A stretch of DNA of 48,206 nt from the NCBI GenBank assembly GCA_016789745.1, contig JAEUQF010000301.1:1-48206 (forward strand). The letters run 5' to 3'. The translations under genes and the position numbers were made by a program. This document shows, one piece after another, positions 26,865-35,449 of this stretch. The notes below the pieces were generated by a model. That model saw only the letters and a list, made by a program, of their open reading frames with translations, searched no databases and had not been told where the DNA came from. How positions within the stretch are numbered: the first letter of the stretch is position 1; each line of letters begins with the position of its first letter. The DNA is from Bryobacterales bacterium (GTDB lineage Bacteria > Acidobacteriota > Terriglobia > Bryobacterales > Bryobacteraceae).

Positions 26865-28479
26865 CCAACTCCGATTCTTCACTGGGGGCCTGTTTCCTGG
26901 GCTCGCCGATGACATCGGCACGACGGTAAATCTCTACCATAGGCTCCCCTTGAACCTCTATCAGTTTCACACAGACATAGGGGCGCCCGCGTTGACCGGA
27001 ACGGATTAAGGTTTGGGACACAGCGTCGCCGCCGAACGCGATTGCCCAACTCTCGCGCAGGAATAGTTCAGGCTTTTGGGCCACCGCGTTGTAGGTTGGG
27101 TGCACGCCGTCGTGCAGCATCGCGCGGATGGGAATGCCGGCTTCGCGGAGAATCCCCGTAAGGTCCCCGAAGTTAGCATAGATGCCATCACCCTTGGCAT
27201 AGTGACGGCGAATATAATCGGCCGCCTCGCGGGTCCAGGCACGGCGTTTTTCGGAGTTCACCTGCGACTCTTTCCAGGTGATCCAGCGCTCTGCGCGCGG
27301 GTAGGCGAACCAGGGAACAGTCGCGGTCAACACAACGGCAGCCAGCAGCAGGCCACGCACGCGCGGAGCCACGGTCACCAGCGCCGCCCCGCCGAAAGCC
27401 AGCAGCGGCAGCATTCCCAAGCCGTAGCGGGTGTTGTAGTAGCTGAACGGCTCCAGGTGCGGGACAAAGATCGGCGTGCCGGAGCCGTAGATGCTCCAGA
27501 CATAGAACAGCGCGGGTAACGAGAGAAATAGCACGGGCCAAATCCAGCGGCGGAGCAAAGCAACGGCCAATCCGCCCAAGCCGATGATGGCCAGACTGAG
27601 CCCGGCGCAAAGTTCGGCGGCGGCCTGGTATTGACGGACAGCGGCACGCAGATCGTGATCTCCGGGGTACGGGCGCATATTGGATTCCAGCGCCCGCTGG
27701 TAGATCATCTTGGCTGAGTAGTAGCCGTTATAGAACTCGAGAGGATTGCCGTAATGCCAATAGTTGTAGGCCAGCCAGAAGGCTGGAGGAAGTGAGGCAA
27801 TGGCGCCGAACAGCATCCCTTGACGAAAGCGCGGCTTGTTTCCGCCAAAGGCGAGATACAGCGCCACGAAGGGAATGAGAAACCAGCCTTCATAGCGCGT
27901 CATGGAGGCACAACAGGAGGCCAGCGCCGCCAGTAGAACCGCCGCAATCGACTGGCTCTGCCCGTGCCACACGGTGGCGTACAGCATAGCCAGCAGGGAC
28001 GCAAAGAAGACGGGCTCCGTCATCGGCGTGGCCTGCAGGTAGAGCAGGTTGGGATTCAGGGCGTAGAGCAGCACGGCAGCCCAGGCAGCGGGCAGGACAC
28101 CGGTGACGCGGCGCACGGCGGCGTACAGGAACAAGCCGCCCAGTACGAAGGCAGCCGCGGAAGGGATGGTGCCGGCCACGCCGCTGCGCCACAGCTCCTC
28201 GTTGCCGACGAAAGGCAGCATCAGAAGATGCGGCAGCGGAAGCCACACGGTTCCCAGTTGGTCGAATCCGGGCTGGCGGTTGTCCAGAACGCGGCGAGCG
28301 ATGTTGAGATGCGCTTCGGCGTCGCCAAACCACAGCACGTGCCCATGGGACACGTGATACCAGGCCGCGATGGCGCTCACTGTCACCAGCAACAACAGCG
28401 CCCCCGCAAGGTCCAGCCACCCGCCGGAGCCCTTGCCCGAGCCGCCTTTAGAACGCCGTGAAGTGCCGGAACTCTTCAA
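26845..28479 (-). CDS. GT-C fold membrane glycosyltransferase-like protein
   Basis: A ~544-residue polytopic membrane protein with about ten helices. Just after the first helix is a loop, WFGDAEAHLNIARRVLDN, with a D-x-E motif typical of GT-C glycosyltransferases (GT39/83 or ArnT-like), which take a sugar from a polyprenyl-phosphate carrier. A large soluble C-terminal domain follows the helices, with ITWKESQVNSEKRRAWTREA and a His-containing loop. The usual ATG is missing: TTG 28479, used here, overlaps the PfkB gene by 32 bases, and GTG 28539 is the alternative. It is flanked by a sugar kinase, a DapF homologue and a UDP-sugar dehydrogenase. Acceptor and donor are not readable. Confidence 0.75.
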   Translation of the reverse strand: MKSSGTSRRSKGGSGKGSGGWLDLAGALLLLVTVSAIAAWYHVSHGHVLWFGDAEAHLNIARRVLDNRQPGFDQLGTVWLPLPHLLMLPFVGNEELWRSGVAGTIPSAAAFVLGGLFLYAAVRRVTGVLPAAWAAVLLYALNPNLLYLQATPMTEPVFFASLLAMLYATVWHGQSQSIAAVLLAALASCCASMTRYEGWFLIPFVALYLAFGGNKPRFRQGMLFGAIASLPPAFWLAYNYWHYGNPLEFYNGYYSAKMIYQRALESNMRPYPGDHDLRAAVRQYQAAAELCAGLSLAIIGLGGLAVALLRRWIWPVLFLSLPALFYVWSIYGSGTPIFVPHLEPFSYYNTRYGLGMLPLLAFGGAALVTVAPRVRGLLLAAVVLTATVPWFAYPRAERWITWKESQVNSEKRRAWTREAADYIRRHYAKGDGIYANFGDLTGILREAGIPIRAMLHDGVHPTYNAVAQKPELFLRESWAIAFGGDAVSQTLIRSGQRGRPYVCVKLIEVQGEPMVEIYRRADVIGEPRKQAPSEESELDEDPIR

Positions 28480-29365
28480 ATCGCCGGTCGATCTCCTGGC
28501 GGGATAACGTGCGGAAACGCTCGACACCGAACTCCTCACAGCAGAAACTCCCCATCACGCTGCCGTACACTACGGCGCGGCCCAGCAGGCGGGCGTCGAG
28601 CTTGCCAGCGCTCGGGTCTACTCCCTGCTCGGCCAAATAGCCCATAAATCCACCGGCAAAGCAGTCACCAGCACCGGTGGGATCGCGCAGTTGCTCCAGC
28701 AGATACCCCGGAATCGCGAAGTGGCCGGCACGGTGGAACAGCATCGCACCATATTCGCCCCGCTTGATGATGAGCACTTTCGGGCCCATCTCCAGGATCT
28801 TCTTGGCAGCCTGCCCGATGTGGTTAAGGCCGGAGAGCAGACGCGCTTCGCTGTCGTTGATCAGCAGGAAGTCCCAATGACGGATGGTCTCCAGCAGTTC
28901 GCCGCGAAAATCGTTGATCCAGTAGTTCATGGTGTCGCCGCCTGTCAGGCGCGGCCCCTTCATCTGCTGGCGAACGTTGTGCTGCAAGCCCGGCTGGATG
29001 TTGCCCAGCAACAGGTACGGCTGCTCTTTGTAGGCCTCGGGCAGTTTCGGATCGAACGTGGCGAAGACGTTCAAGTCCGTCTGCAGGGTGGTGCGGTCAT
29101 TCATGTCCTGCGAATAGACGCCGGCCCAGAAGAAGGTCTTCCCGGGCACCCGCTCCAGACCCGCCAGATCGATGCCGCGCGAGGCGAGCAGTTCGGTGTC
29201 TTCGGACGCAAAATCCTCACCGACAACGGCGACGATCTTCACCGGCGTGAAGTAGCTGGCCGACAGCGAGATATACGTGCAGGCTCCGCCGAGCATGCGG
29301 TCGACTTTGCCATGGGGTGTTTCGACACCGTCGTAGGCTACCGAACCAACGACAACCAGAGACAT
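28448..29365 (-). CDS. PfkB-family carbohydrate kinase
   Basis: A 305-residue ribokinase/PfkB fold kinase. The N-terminal GSVAYDGVETPHGKVDRMLG and the C-terminal PfkB signature DPTGAGDCFAGGFMGYLA (near residue 230) are clear; the GAGD Asp is the catalytic base and the preceding Gly-rich loop binds ATP. The mid-part LLINDSEARLLSG fits the PfkB core. This group phosphorylates sugars or nucleosides such as ribose, adenosine or fructose; the substrate is not decided. It is the first gene of the operon, followed by a GT-C protein, a DapF homologue and a UDP-sugar dehydrogenase, so a surface-glycan role is possible. The start ATG 29365 is preceded by about 120 bases with no other gene. Confidence 0.9.
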   Translation of the reverse strand: MSLVVVGSVAYDGVETPHGKVDRMLGGACTYISLSASYFTPVKIVAVVGEDFASEDTELLASRGIDLAGLERVPGKTFFWAGVYSQDMNDRTTLQTDLNVFATFDPKLPEAYKEQPYLLLGNIQPGLQHNVRQQMKGPRLTGGDTMNYWINDFRGELLETIRHWDFLLINDSEARLLSGLNHIGQAAKKILEMGPKVLIIKRGEYGAMLFHRAGHFAIPGYLLEQLRDPTGAGDCFAGGFMGYLAEQGVDPSAGKLDARLLGRAVVYGSVMGSFCCEEFGVERFRTLSRQEIDRRFEEFRHFTAF

Positions 29366-29491
29366 GAATTCGTGATGGATCCTTTTCGTGTGGAGTGGAA
29401 GACTCTATTCTGACACAGCGGGGATGCATGGCCCCGCCTCGTTGCTATTCTGGCGCCCCCGTGTGCATTAATGGTTTTTGGAGAATCCAGG

Positions 29492-30824
29492 ATGTTGACG
29501 CGTCTCAGCGTGGACGGCTTCAAGAACCTGGATGGTGTCGACATCCGGTTCGGCCCCTTCACGTGCGTCGCCGGTCCGAACGGTGTGGGCAAGTCGAACA
29601 TTTTCGACGCGATCCGATTTCTATCGGCGTTGGCGGAGATGCCACTGATCGAAGCTGCGCTGACCGTGCGTGGTGGAGATGCCCGGCGCGGCGATGTGCG
29701 ATCCCTTTTCCGTAGAAGTGGTGGACAAATCGCAGACCGGATGAAGTTTGCAGCGGAACTGGTGATCCCGTCCGAGGGAGAAGACGCGCTCGGCCAAGTA
29801 GCCATGGCATCGATGACGTTTCTTCGTTACGAACTCGAGTTGGGGTACCGGCCTGACCCTACTATCAAAACGATGGGCACACTTGAGGTGCTTTCAGAGA
29901 ACATGGCCCACATCAACCTGTCGGAGGCCAAAGCTCGTCTCGGGTTCCACCATAAGAAGGCTTGGCGCGACTCGGTGGTCCACGGCAGGCGAACGAGTAG
30001 ATATCTCTCGACCGATGTGAAAGCCAGTGGCGAAGCGTTCGTTTCTCTGCATGCCGACAGCAGCGAGGGATACGGTGGAGGGCGGCCTCGTAGGGTTCCA
30101 GCAGCTAGCCTTCCCCGGACCATGCTGTCTTCTGTAAACAACGCAGCGGAACACAAGACCCTCGTCCTGGCCATCTCCTGGCGGGCAGTCCAAGGACGTG
30201 TATGCCCGCGTCGCCAACAAGCTTTCCCAGTTGGTTGAGAACGTCCGCCGCGTGTCGGTAGACGTCGACGAGAAACGGCAACTGCTTAACATCGCAATGA
30301 CGGATCGACATAACACCGAGCATGTCGCGAGCGCGCTGTCCGATGGCACGCTACGGTTCCTAGCCCTAACCGTGATGGAGGCTGATCCGAACAGCCACCG
30401 GCTCTTGTGTCTTGAAGAGCCCGAGAATGGGATGCATCCCACGCGGATCAAGGCCGTGATCGAGCTTCTTCGCGATCTGGCCGTGGATCCTACAGAACCG
30501 GTAGATGCCGATAACCCGCTCCGCCAGGTGATTATCAACACCCACTCGCCGGCGGTCGTCGCGTATGTGGATCCGGACTCCCTGCTGCTCGCGCATTCCG
30601 CGCCAACGCCCTGGAACGAAGCCGATTCTACGAGACTCTCGATACGGGATCTTGCTGCTACCTGGAGGGACAAGACCCAAGGGACAGACGGCACCATAAC
30701 AAAAAACGACTTGCTTGCATTTCTAGATCCCATGAGCGTGCTCGGTCCAGCGTCCAGCAATGGCGAGCGTGCCAAGAGAGTGGTCGACCGCGAAGATATG
30801 CAGTTGGACTTGTTCAACAACTGA
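29492..30824 (+). pseudogene. OLD-like ABC/AAA ATPase, decayed by frameshift and apparent internal deletion
   Basis: This family is an ATPase whose partner is a TOPRIM-like protein, a defence-type pair. The first part starts at ATG 29492 with GGAG eight bases upstream and holds the Walker A region AGPNGVGKSNIFDAIRF (near residue 27). It leaves frame near 30170-30205. The second frame, from about 30194, gives SKDVYARVANKLS, the signature region LSDGTLRFLAL, Walker B LLCLEEPENGMHP and INTHSPAVV. Between KTLVLA and SKDVY the family normally has some 50 residues (typically with an LLQLEPSALR-like stretch); these are missing by memory of family members. Both the frameshift and the gap mean that no complete protein is encoded. 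Confidence 0.8.
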
Positions 30825-30828
30825 CACC

Positions 30829-31460
30829 ATGGTGATGAGCTTGCGCGCCACTCTCGTTACCGACGGATCGTCCGATATCGTGCTGATTCCAATGCTCCGG
30901 TGACTCTTCTCTCAAACTACGAGTGCTTCGATCGAGATTCACTGGGCGGCCGTCAGGCTGCTGCGGAGGCCTCCGCGTGGACTTACCGAACGCCTTACCG
31001 CTGCAATACAACTGAGCCCGTGCCAAATCCTATTCGTGCACCGCGACGCTGAGAACGAGGACGCGGCCGTGCGATACAGAGAGATACAACTCGCCAATCA
31101 GACGAACATCCAACACGTCTGTATCGTGCCAGTTCGGATGCAGGAGGCCTGGCTACTCCATGACGAGGCCGCGCTTCGGGAAGCAGCCGGCAGACCGTCA
31201 GGACGGGAGCCGCTGAACCTGCCGCGCGCATCCAAGTGGGAGCGCTTGCCGGATCCTAAGCAGATCCTCCATGCTGCCCTCGTCACGGCAAGCGGCGCCT
31301 CCGGCAGACGGGCCAAGAATTTCAAACCGCCCTGGCAGCTCAACGACTCGCGGAACTAGTCGAGGATTGATCTCCCCTGCGGCAACTTGAGGCGTTTCGG
31401 CAGCTCGAGGTAGATGTAAGGTCGGCCCTCGCAAAGCTTGGTGCTCCCCTGACCCATTGA
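30829..31460 (+). pseudogene. TOPRIM-like partner of the ATPase, with two in-frame stops and a frameshift
   Basis: The reading frame begins at ATG 30829 with LRATLVTDGSSDIVLIPMLR. Then TGA (30901-30903) sits where relatives have Trp, and the same frame continues LFSQTTSASIEIHWAAV through ILFVHRDAENEDAAVR and VPVRMQEAWLL. Near 31317-31325 the frame shifts. The new frame reads QTALAAQRLAELVED, a second TGA (31368-31370), then SPLRQLEAFRQLEVDVRSAL to TGA 31458. The pattern TDGSSD...HRDAENED resembles the acidic residues of TOPRIM nucleases. It begins four bases after the ATPase stop and is in the same orientation, so the two were an operon. Lesions are distinct, so it is not a single sequencing error. 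Confidence 0.8.
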
Positions 31461-31509
31461 ACGGAGGTATCCTTGCTCCTCGCCCCCACACTCTGCTACA
31501 CCTAGCCAC

Positions 31510-32481
31510 ATGAAAGCCATCCTCATCCGCCAGCATGGCGGCCCGGAAGTTCTCCAGGTCGAAACGGTCGATCGCCCGGTTCCCGCCGCCGGCCAGGTTC
31601 TGGTGAAACTTCAGACGGCCGGCGTCAACTTCATCGATATCTACTTCCGCACCGGCCTCTATAAGGCGGACCTGCCGTTCACGCCCGGCATGGAAGGAGC
31701 CGGTGTCGTGGAGGTGGTTGGCGAAGGAGTCACCGAGTTCGTCCCCGGGGACCGCGTCGCCTACGCCATGACTCGGGGCTCCTACGCGCAGTACGCCCTG
31801 GTGCCCGCCGCAACGCTGGTCAAGGTACCCGAAGGGCTGGATCTGGACCTGGCCGCCGCGGTAATGCTGCAGGGTATGACCGCACATTACCTTTCGCACT
31901 CCACGTTTCCGCTCGAAAGCAAGCACACCTGCCTGATTCATGCGGCCGCGGGCGGTGTGGGCGCGCTGCTGGTGCAGATGGCCAAGATGCGCGGGGCTCG
32001 CGTGATCGCCACCGTCGGCACCGAAGACAAAGCCGGCATTGCCCGCAAAGCCGGAGCCGACGAGATCATTCTCTACAAAGACCAGGACTTCGAAGCCGAG
32101 GCGCGCCGCATGACGAACGGCGCGGGCGTTGACGTGGTCTACGATTCGGTGGGAGCCGCTACGTTCCACAAGAGCCTGAACTCGCTGAAGCCCCGCGGCA
32201 TGATGGTGACCTATGGCAACGCCTCCGGCCCGGTGCCGGCCATCGAACCGCTGCTGCTCAGCACGAAGGGGTCACTATTCCTCACCCGGCCGACGCTGGC
32301 CAGCTACAACTTGACGCGCGACGAACTGCTGTGGCGCGCGGGCGATGTGCTGCGCTGGGTTGCCGCGGGAACGCTCAAGATCGACGTCTTCAAGCGGTAC
32401 CCGCTGGCCCAGGCCGCGCAAGCGCATGAAGACCTGGCCGGACGCGTGTCCACAGGCAAGCTACTGCTGTTGGTAGACTGA
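31510..32481 (+). CDS. NADPH:quinone oxidoreductase, zinc-independent MDR type
   Basis: A 323-residue medium-chain dehydrogenase of the quinone reductase group, which moves two electrons from NADPH to quinones or enones. The N-terminal MKAILIRQHGGPEVLQVET is the typical QOR start; TAGVNFIDIYFRTGLYK, TPGMEGAGVVEVVGEGV and the NADPH-binding HAAAGGVGALLVQMAK are in order. No catalytic-zinc cysteine motif is seen, as in QOR. The C-terminal HEDLAGRVSTGKLLLLVD fits. The gene follows the decayed defence cassette after 49 bases and precedes the proline peptidase with a gap of four bases, so the next gene may share its transcript. Natural substrate unknown. Confidence 0.93.
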   Translation: MKAILIRQHGGPEVLQVETVDRPVPAAGQVLVKLQTAGVNFIDIYFRTGLYKADLPFTPGMEGAGVVEVVGEGVTEFVPGDRVAYAMTRGSYAQYALVPAATLVKVPEGLDLDLAAAVMLQGMTAHYLSHSTFPLESKHTCLIHAAAGGVGALLVQMAKMRGARVIATVGTEDKAGIARKAGADEIILYKDQDFEAEARRMTNGAGVDVVYDSVGAATFHKSLNSLKPRGMMVTYGNASGPVPAIEPLLLSTKGSLFLTRPTLASYNLTRDELLWRAGDVLRWVAAGTLKIDVFKRYPLAQAAQAHEDLAGRVSTGKLLLLVD

Positions 32482-32485
32482 AAAG

Positions 32486-33571
32486 TTGCCTCTCAGCGCT
32501 GAGTATTCGTCCCGGCGGCAAACGCTGTTGCCTGGATTTGCCGAACACAAGATCGATGGCCTGCTGGTAACATCCCTGGCGAACATCCGCTATTTGACGG
32601 GGTTCACCGGCAGCCACGGCGCTCTGTATCTGGCCCCGGGCAAAGCCATTCTCTTTACAGACCCGCGCTACACGCTGCAGGCATCTCAGGAAACCACCTG
32701 CGACGTTCGCATCCTGACCGGATCGCTGTTTCCAGGCATCGTAAAGGCCCTGCACCGATTGAAGCCCGGACAGCTCGGCTTCGAGAAGAGCCAGATGCCT
32801 TACTTCGCCTGGGACTACCTGACGCGGGAGTCGAAGTCGCGATATACGCTGGTTCCGGTGGACAGCCTTGTCGAGACGCAGCGTATGGTGAAGTCCGAGG
32901 CTGAGATCGCGCTCATTCGCGAATCGGTGAACCTGAACAGCCAGGCCTTTGACCGCGCCTTGAAGCGCTTCAAGCCTGGCATGCGGGAGAGCGACCTGGC
33001 CGCTGAAATCGACTACCAGATGCGGCGCCTGGGAGCGTCGTCGACCGCGTTCGAGACCATTGTGGCCACCGGAGCGCACTCCGCGCTGCCGCACGCGCGG
33101 CCAGGTGAAACGCGCATTGAAACCAATCAGTTACTATTAATAGACATGGGTGCAACCCGGCAGGGTTATACGAGCGACATGACCCGTACTGTTTTTACCG
33201 GGAAAGCCGCTCCTGTCTGGCGCAAGCGCTACCAGGCCGTCCTGGAGGCGCAGCAGGCCTCTATCGCCACCATCCGCGACGGCGCTAGAACCGTCAAGGT
33301 GGATGCCGCCGGACGGCAGGTTTTGAAGGGCTACGGCCTGGACAAGCAGTTCACCCACTCCACCGGGCACGGCCTTGGGTTGGAGATTCACGAAGCACCT
33401 CGCCTGGGAAAGCGCGACAAGAACGTGTTGCGCGCCGGGATGGTGGTGACCGTGGAGCCGGGCATTTATCTGGAGGGTCAGGGCGGAATCCGAATCGAAG
33501 ATACGGTTCTGGTGACCGCGAGCGGTTGTGAGATCCTGACACCCACATCGAAGGAACTAACCGTAGTTTAA
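32486..33571 (+). CDS. Xaa-Pro dipeptidase / aminopeptidase P (M24 metallopeptidase)
   Basis: A 361-residue M24 peptidase that cleaves X-Pro bonds at peptide N-termini. The creatinase-like N-terminal domain (NIRYLTGFTGSHGALYL) is followed by the pita-bread domain. The five metal ligands can be seen: Asp in LLIDMGATRQGY, Asp in TSDMTRT, His in STGHGLGLEIHE, Glu in VTVEPGIYL, and Glu in GIRIEDTVLV. The start is TTG 32486, four bases after the stop of the quinone reductase. It leads into accB-accC with a 45-base gap, a neighbour set common in bacteria where efp normally sits between; efp is absent here. Whether it is PepP or PepQ cannot be separated. Confidence 0.92.
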   Translation: MPLSAEYSSRRQTLLPGFAEHKIDGLLVTSLANIRYLTGFTGSHGALYLAPGKAILFTDPRYTLQASQETTCDVRILTGSLFPGIVKALHRLKPGQLGFEKSQMPYFAWDYLTRESKSRYTLVPVDSLVETQRMVKSEAEIALIRESVNLNSQAFDRALKRFKPGMRESDLAAEIDYQMRRLGASSTAFETIVATGAHSALPHARPGETRIETNQLLLIDMGATRQGYTSDMTRTVFTGKAAPVWRKRYQAVLEAQQASIATIRDGARTVKVDAAGRQVLKGYGLDKQFTHSTGHGLGLEIHEAPRLGKRDKNVLRAGMVVTVEPGIYLEGQGGIRIEDTVLVTASGCEILTPTSKELTVV

Positions 33572-33574
33572 GAA

Positions 33575-33597
33575 CAGCCGCCGCGAACTGGCGGCTG
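33575..33597 (+). terminator. Stem-loop between the peptidase and accB genes
   Basis: A perfect eight-base-pair inverted repeat (CAGCCGCC and GGCGGCTG) with a seven-base loop lies in the 45-base gap. It has no T run after it, so it is not a classical intrinsic terminator. It might attenuate, stabilise the accB message end, or be a processing site. The perfect symmetry and position immediately after a stop are the only evidence. Confidence 0.4.
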
Positions 33598-33616
33598 CAA
33601 GTCTATCCAAAAAACG

Positions 33617-34084
33617 ATGACCATCGACGAAATCAAGGAAATACTGCAAGTACTGATGGACAGCGGCGTGAGCGAGATCGAGGTCCAGCGCGGCGACAAT
33701 CGCGTCTGGATCAAGCGCAGCACCGGGACGGCCGACGCGCCGGCGACGGTTGCGGCTCCGGTCCAGTATCACGCTCCCGCTGCCGCACCGGCTCCGGCCG
33801 CCGCTACCCCGGCGCCCCCGGCCGCCAAACCGGAAGCGGAGAATCTCCCCGCGGTGAAGGCGCCCATCGTAGGAACGTTCTACGAATCGCCATCGCCAGG
33901 CGCGGCCGCCTTTGTCAAAGTAGGCGACACGGTACAGGCTGGACAAGTGCTGTGCATTATCGAGTCCATGAAGCTCATGAATGAGATCGAGGCCGAAGCG
34001 GCCGGCGTGATTGTGAGCAAACTGGTTCCCAACGGCAAGCCGGTGGAATACGGCGAAGCGTTATTTCTCTACCGCCCGCTCTAG
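33617..34084 (+). CDS. accB: Acetyl-CoA carboxylase biotin carboxyl carrier protein
   Basis: BCCP carries the biotin that shuttles CO2 between the carboxylase and transferase parts of acetyl-CoA carboxylase, the first step of fatty acid synthesis. The 155 residues show a helical N-terminus ([20 protein letters not shown]), an Ala/Pro-rich linker (residues ~45-75), and the biotinyl domain with [13 protein letters not shown]; the Lys in MKLM carries biotin. Length matches E. coli AccB (156). The stop is five bases before the start of accC, so they are co-translated. The start ATG 33617 lies 20 bases after the stem-loop, with only a weak purine stretch upstream. Confidence 0.97.
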   Translation: MTIDEIKEILQVLMDSGVSEIEVQRGDNRVWIKRSTGTADAPATVAAPVQYHAPAAAPAPAAATPAPPAAKPEAENLPAVKAPIVGTFYESPSPGAAAFVKVGDTVQAGQVLCIIESMKLMNEIEAEAAGVIVSKLVPNGKPVEYGEALFLYRPL

Positions 34085-34089
34085 CCGCA

Positions 34090-35442
34090 ATGTTTCAGAA
34101 GATCCTGATTGCCAATCGCGGGGAGATCGCGTTGCGCGTGATCTGCGCCTGCAAGGAACTGGGCATCCGAACAGTGGCCGTGTATTCGGAGGCCGACCGG
34201 CACAGCCTGCACGTGCGTTTCGCCGACGAGGCCGTATGCATCGGGCCGGCGAAAAGCGCCCGCAGCTACCTGGACATTCCCTCCGTCATCAGTGCCGCCG
34301 AGATCACCAACGCGACAGCCATCCATCCCGGCTACGGCTTTCTGAGCGAGAATGCCGACTTCGCCGAGGTGTGCCAGATGTCCGGTATCACGTTCATCGG
34401 GCCAAAACCGGATGTCATCAAAACCATGGGGCAGAAGCAGCTCGCCCGCGAGGCGATGAAGGCCGCCGGCGTGCCGACGCTTCCCGGCTCCGATGGCATT
34501 TTGGCCTCCGCCGAAGAGGCCGTTGCGTTGGCCGGCAAGATCGGGCTGCCGGTGATGCTGAAAGCCTCAGCAGGCGGCGGCGGTCGCGGCATGCGTATTG
34601 TGCGTACTGCCGAGGAGTTGCCGAACCTGTTCGCGCAAGCCAGTGCCGAAGCGGCGGCCGCCTTCAGTTGCGGCGATCTCTACATGGAGAAGTTGGTGGA
34701 GAACCCGCGCCACATCGAGTTTCAGGTGCTGGCGGACCTGCATGGCAACGTTGAGATTCTGGGAGAGCGCGAATGCTCGCTCCAGCGCCGGCACCAGAAG
34801 GTGCTGGAGGAAGCGCCCAGCCCCAGCGTATCGCCGGAGTTGCGCAAGGAGATTGCCGATGGCCTCAGGAAAGCCATGCGCGACATCGGCTACACGAATG
34901 CCGGAACGGTCGAGTTCCTCATGGACCAGACCGGCAAGCTCTACTTCATCGAGGTGAATGCACGTGTGCAGGTGGAACATCCGGTTACCGAGTTTGTCAC
35001 CGGCATCGACATCGTGAAAAGCCAGATCCGCGTGGCCTCGGGCGAGAAACTGCCCGATATTATCGGCGGGCCGATCACCCTGCGCGGCCATGCCATTGAG
35101 TGCCGCATCAACGCCGAGCACCCGGAGACCTTCGCCCCATCGCCGGGTCGCATCACGGCATTGAATCTGCCCGGAGGCATCGGCATCCGTGTGGATACGG
35201 GTGCGTACACCGACGGGGTGATTCCGCCCTACTACGACAGCATGATCGCGAAGTTGATTGCCTACGGCGGTGACCGGCAGGAGGCAATCTCGCGCATGGC
35301 GCGCGCCCTGGACATGTTTGTCATCGAGGGCATCCACACCACTATCCCGCTCCACCAGCGGATTCTGGCCGACCCGGAATTCCACGCCGGCCAGTTCCAT
35401 ACCAATTACCTGGCGAAGTTCACAACGAACGCCAAGAAATAA
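34090..35442 (+). CDS. accC: Acetyl-CoA carboxylase biotin carboxylase subunit
   Basis: The ATP-dependent carboxylase that charges biotin on BCCP with bicarbonate. The 450-residue sequence is canonical: [20 protein letters not shown] at the start, the glycine-rich ATP loop [14 protein letters not shown] (near residue 160), the ATP-grasp [35 protein letters not shown] with metal ligands and the catalytic Arg, and [11 protein letters not shown]. No indel or stop is seen. It comes directly after accB. The carboxyltransferase genes accA and accD are not in the window, which is usual. Confidence is very high. Confidence 0.98.
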   Translation: MFQKILIANRGEIALRVICACKELGIRTVAVYSEADRHSLHVRFADEAVCIGPAKSARSYLDIPSVISAAEITNATAIHPGYGFLSENADFAEVCQMSGITFIGPKPDVIKTMGQKQLAREAMKAAGVPTLPGSDGILASAEEAVALAGKIGLPVMLKASAGGGGRGMRIVRTAEELPNLFAQASAEAAAAFSCGDLYMEKLVENPRHIEFQVLADLHGNVEILGERECSLQRRHQKVLEEAPSPSVSPELRKEIADGLRKAMRDIGYTNAGTVEFLMDQTGKLYFIEVNARVQVEHPVTEFVTGIDIVKSQIRVASGEKLPDIIGGPITLRGHAIECRINAEHPETFAPSPGRITALNLPGGIGIRVDTGAYTDGVIPPYYDSMIAKLIAYGGDRQEAISRMARALDMFVIEGIHTTIPLHQRILADPEFHAGQFHTNYLAKFTTNAKK

Positions 35443-35449
35443 CTGCGGC

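Noticed and set aside
30901..30903. TGA 30901 as a selenocysteine codon
   Set aside because: The family has Trp here, the gene also has a second TGA and a frameshift, and no SECIS hairpin is obvious; decay explains all three.
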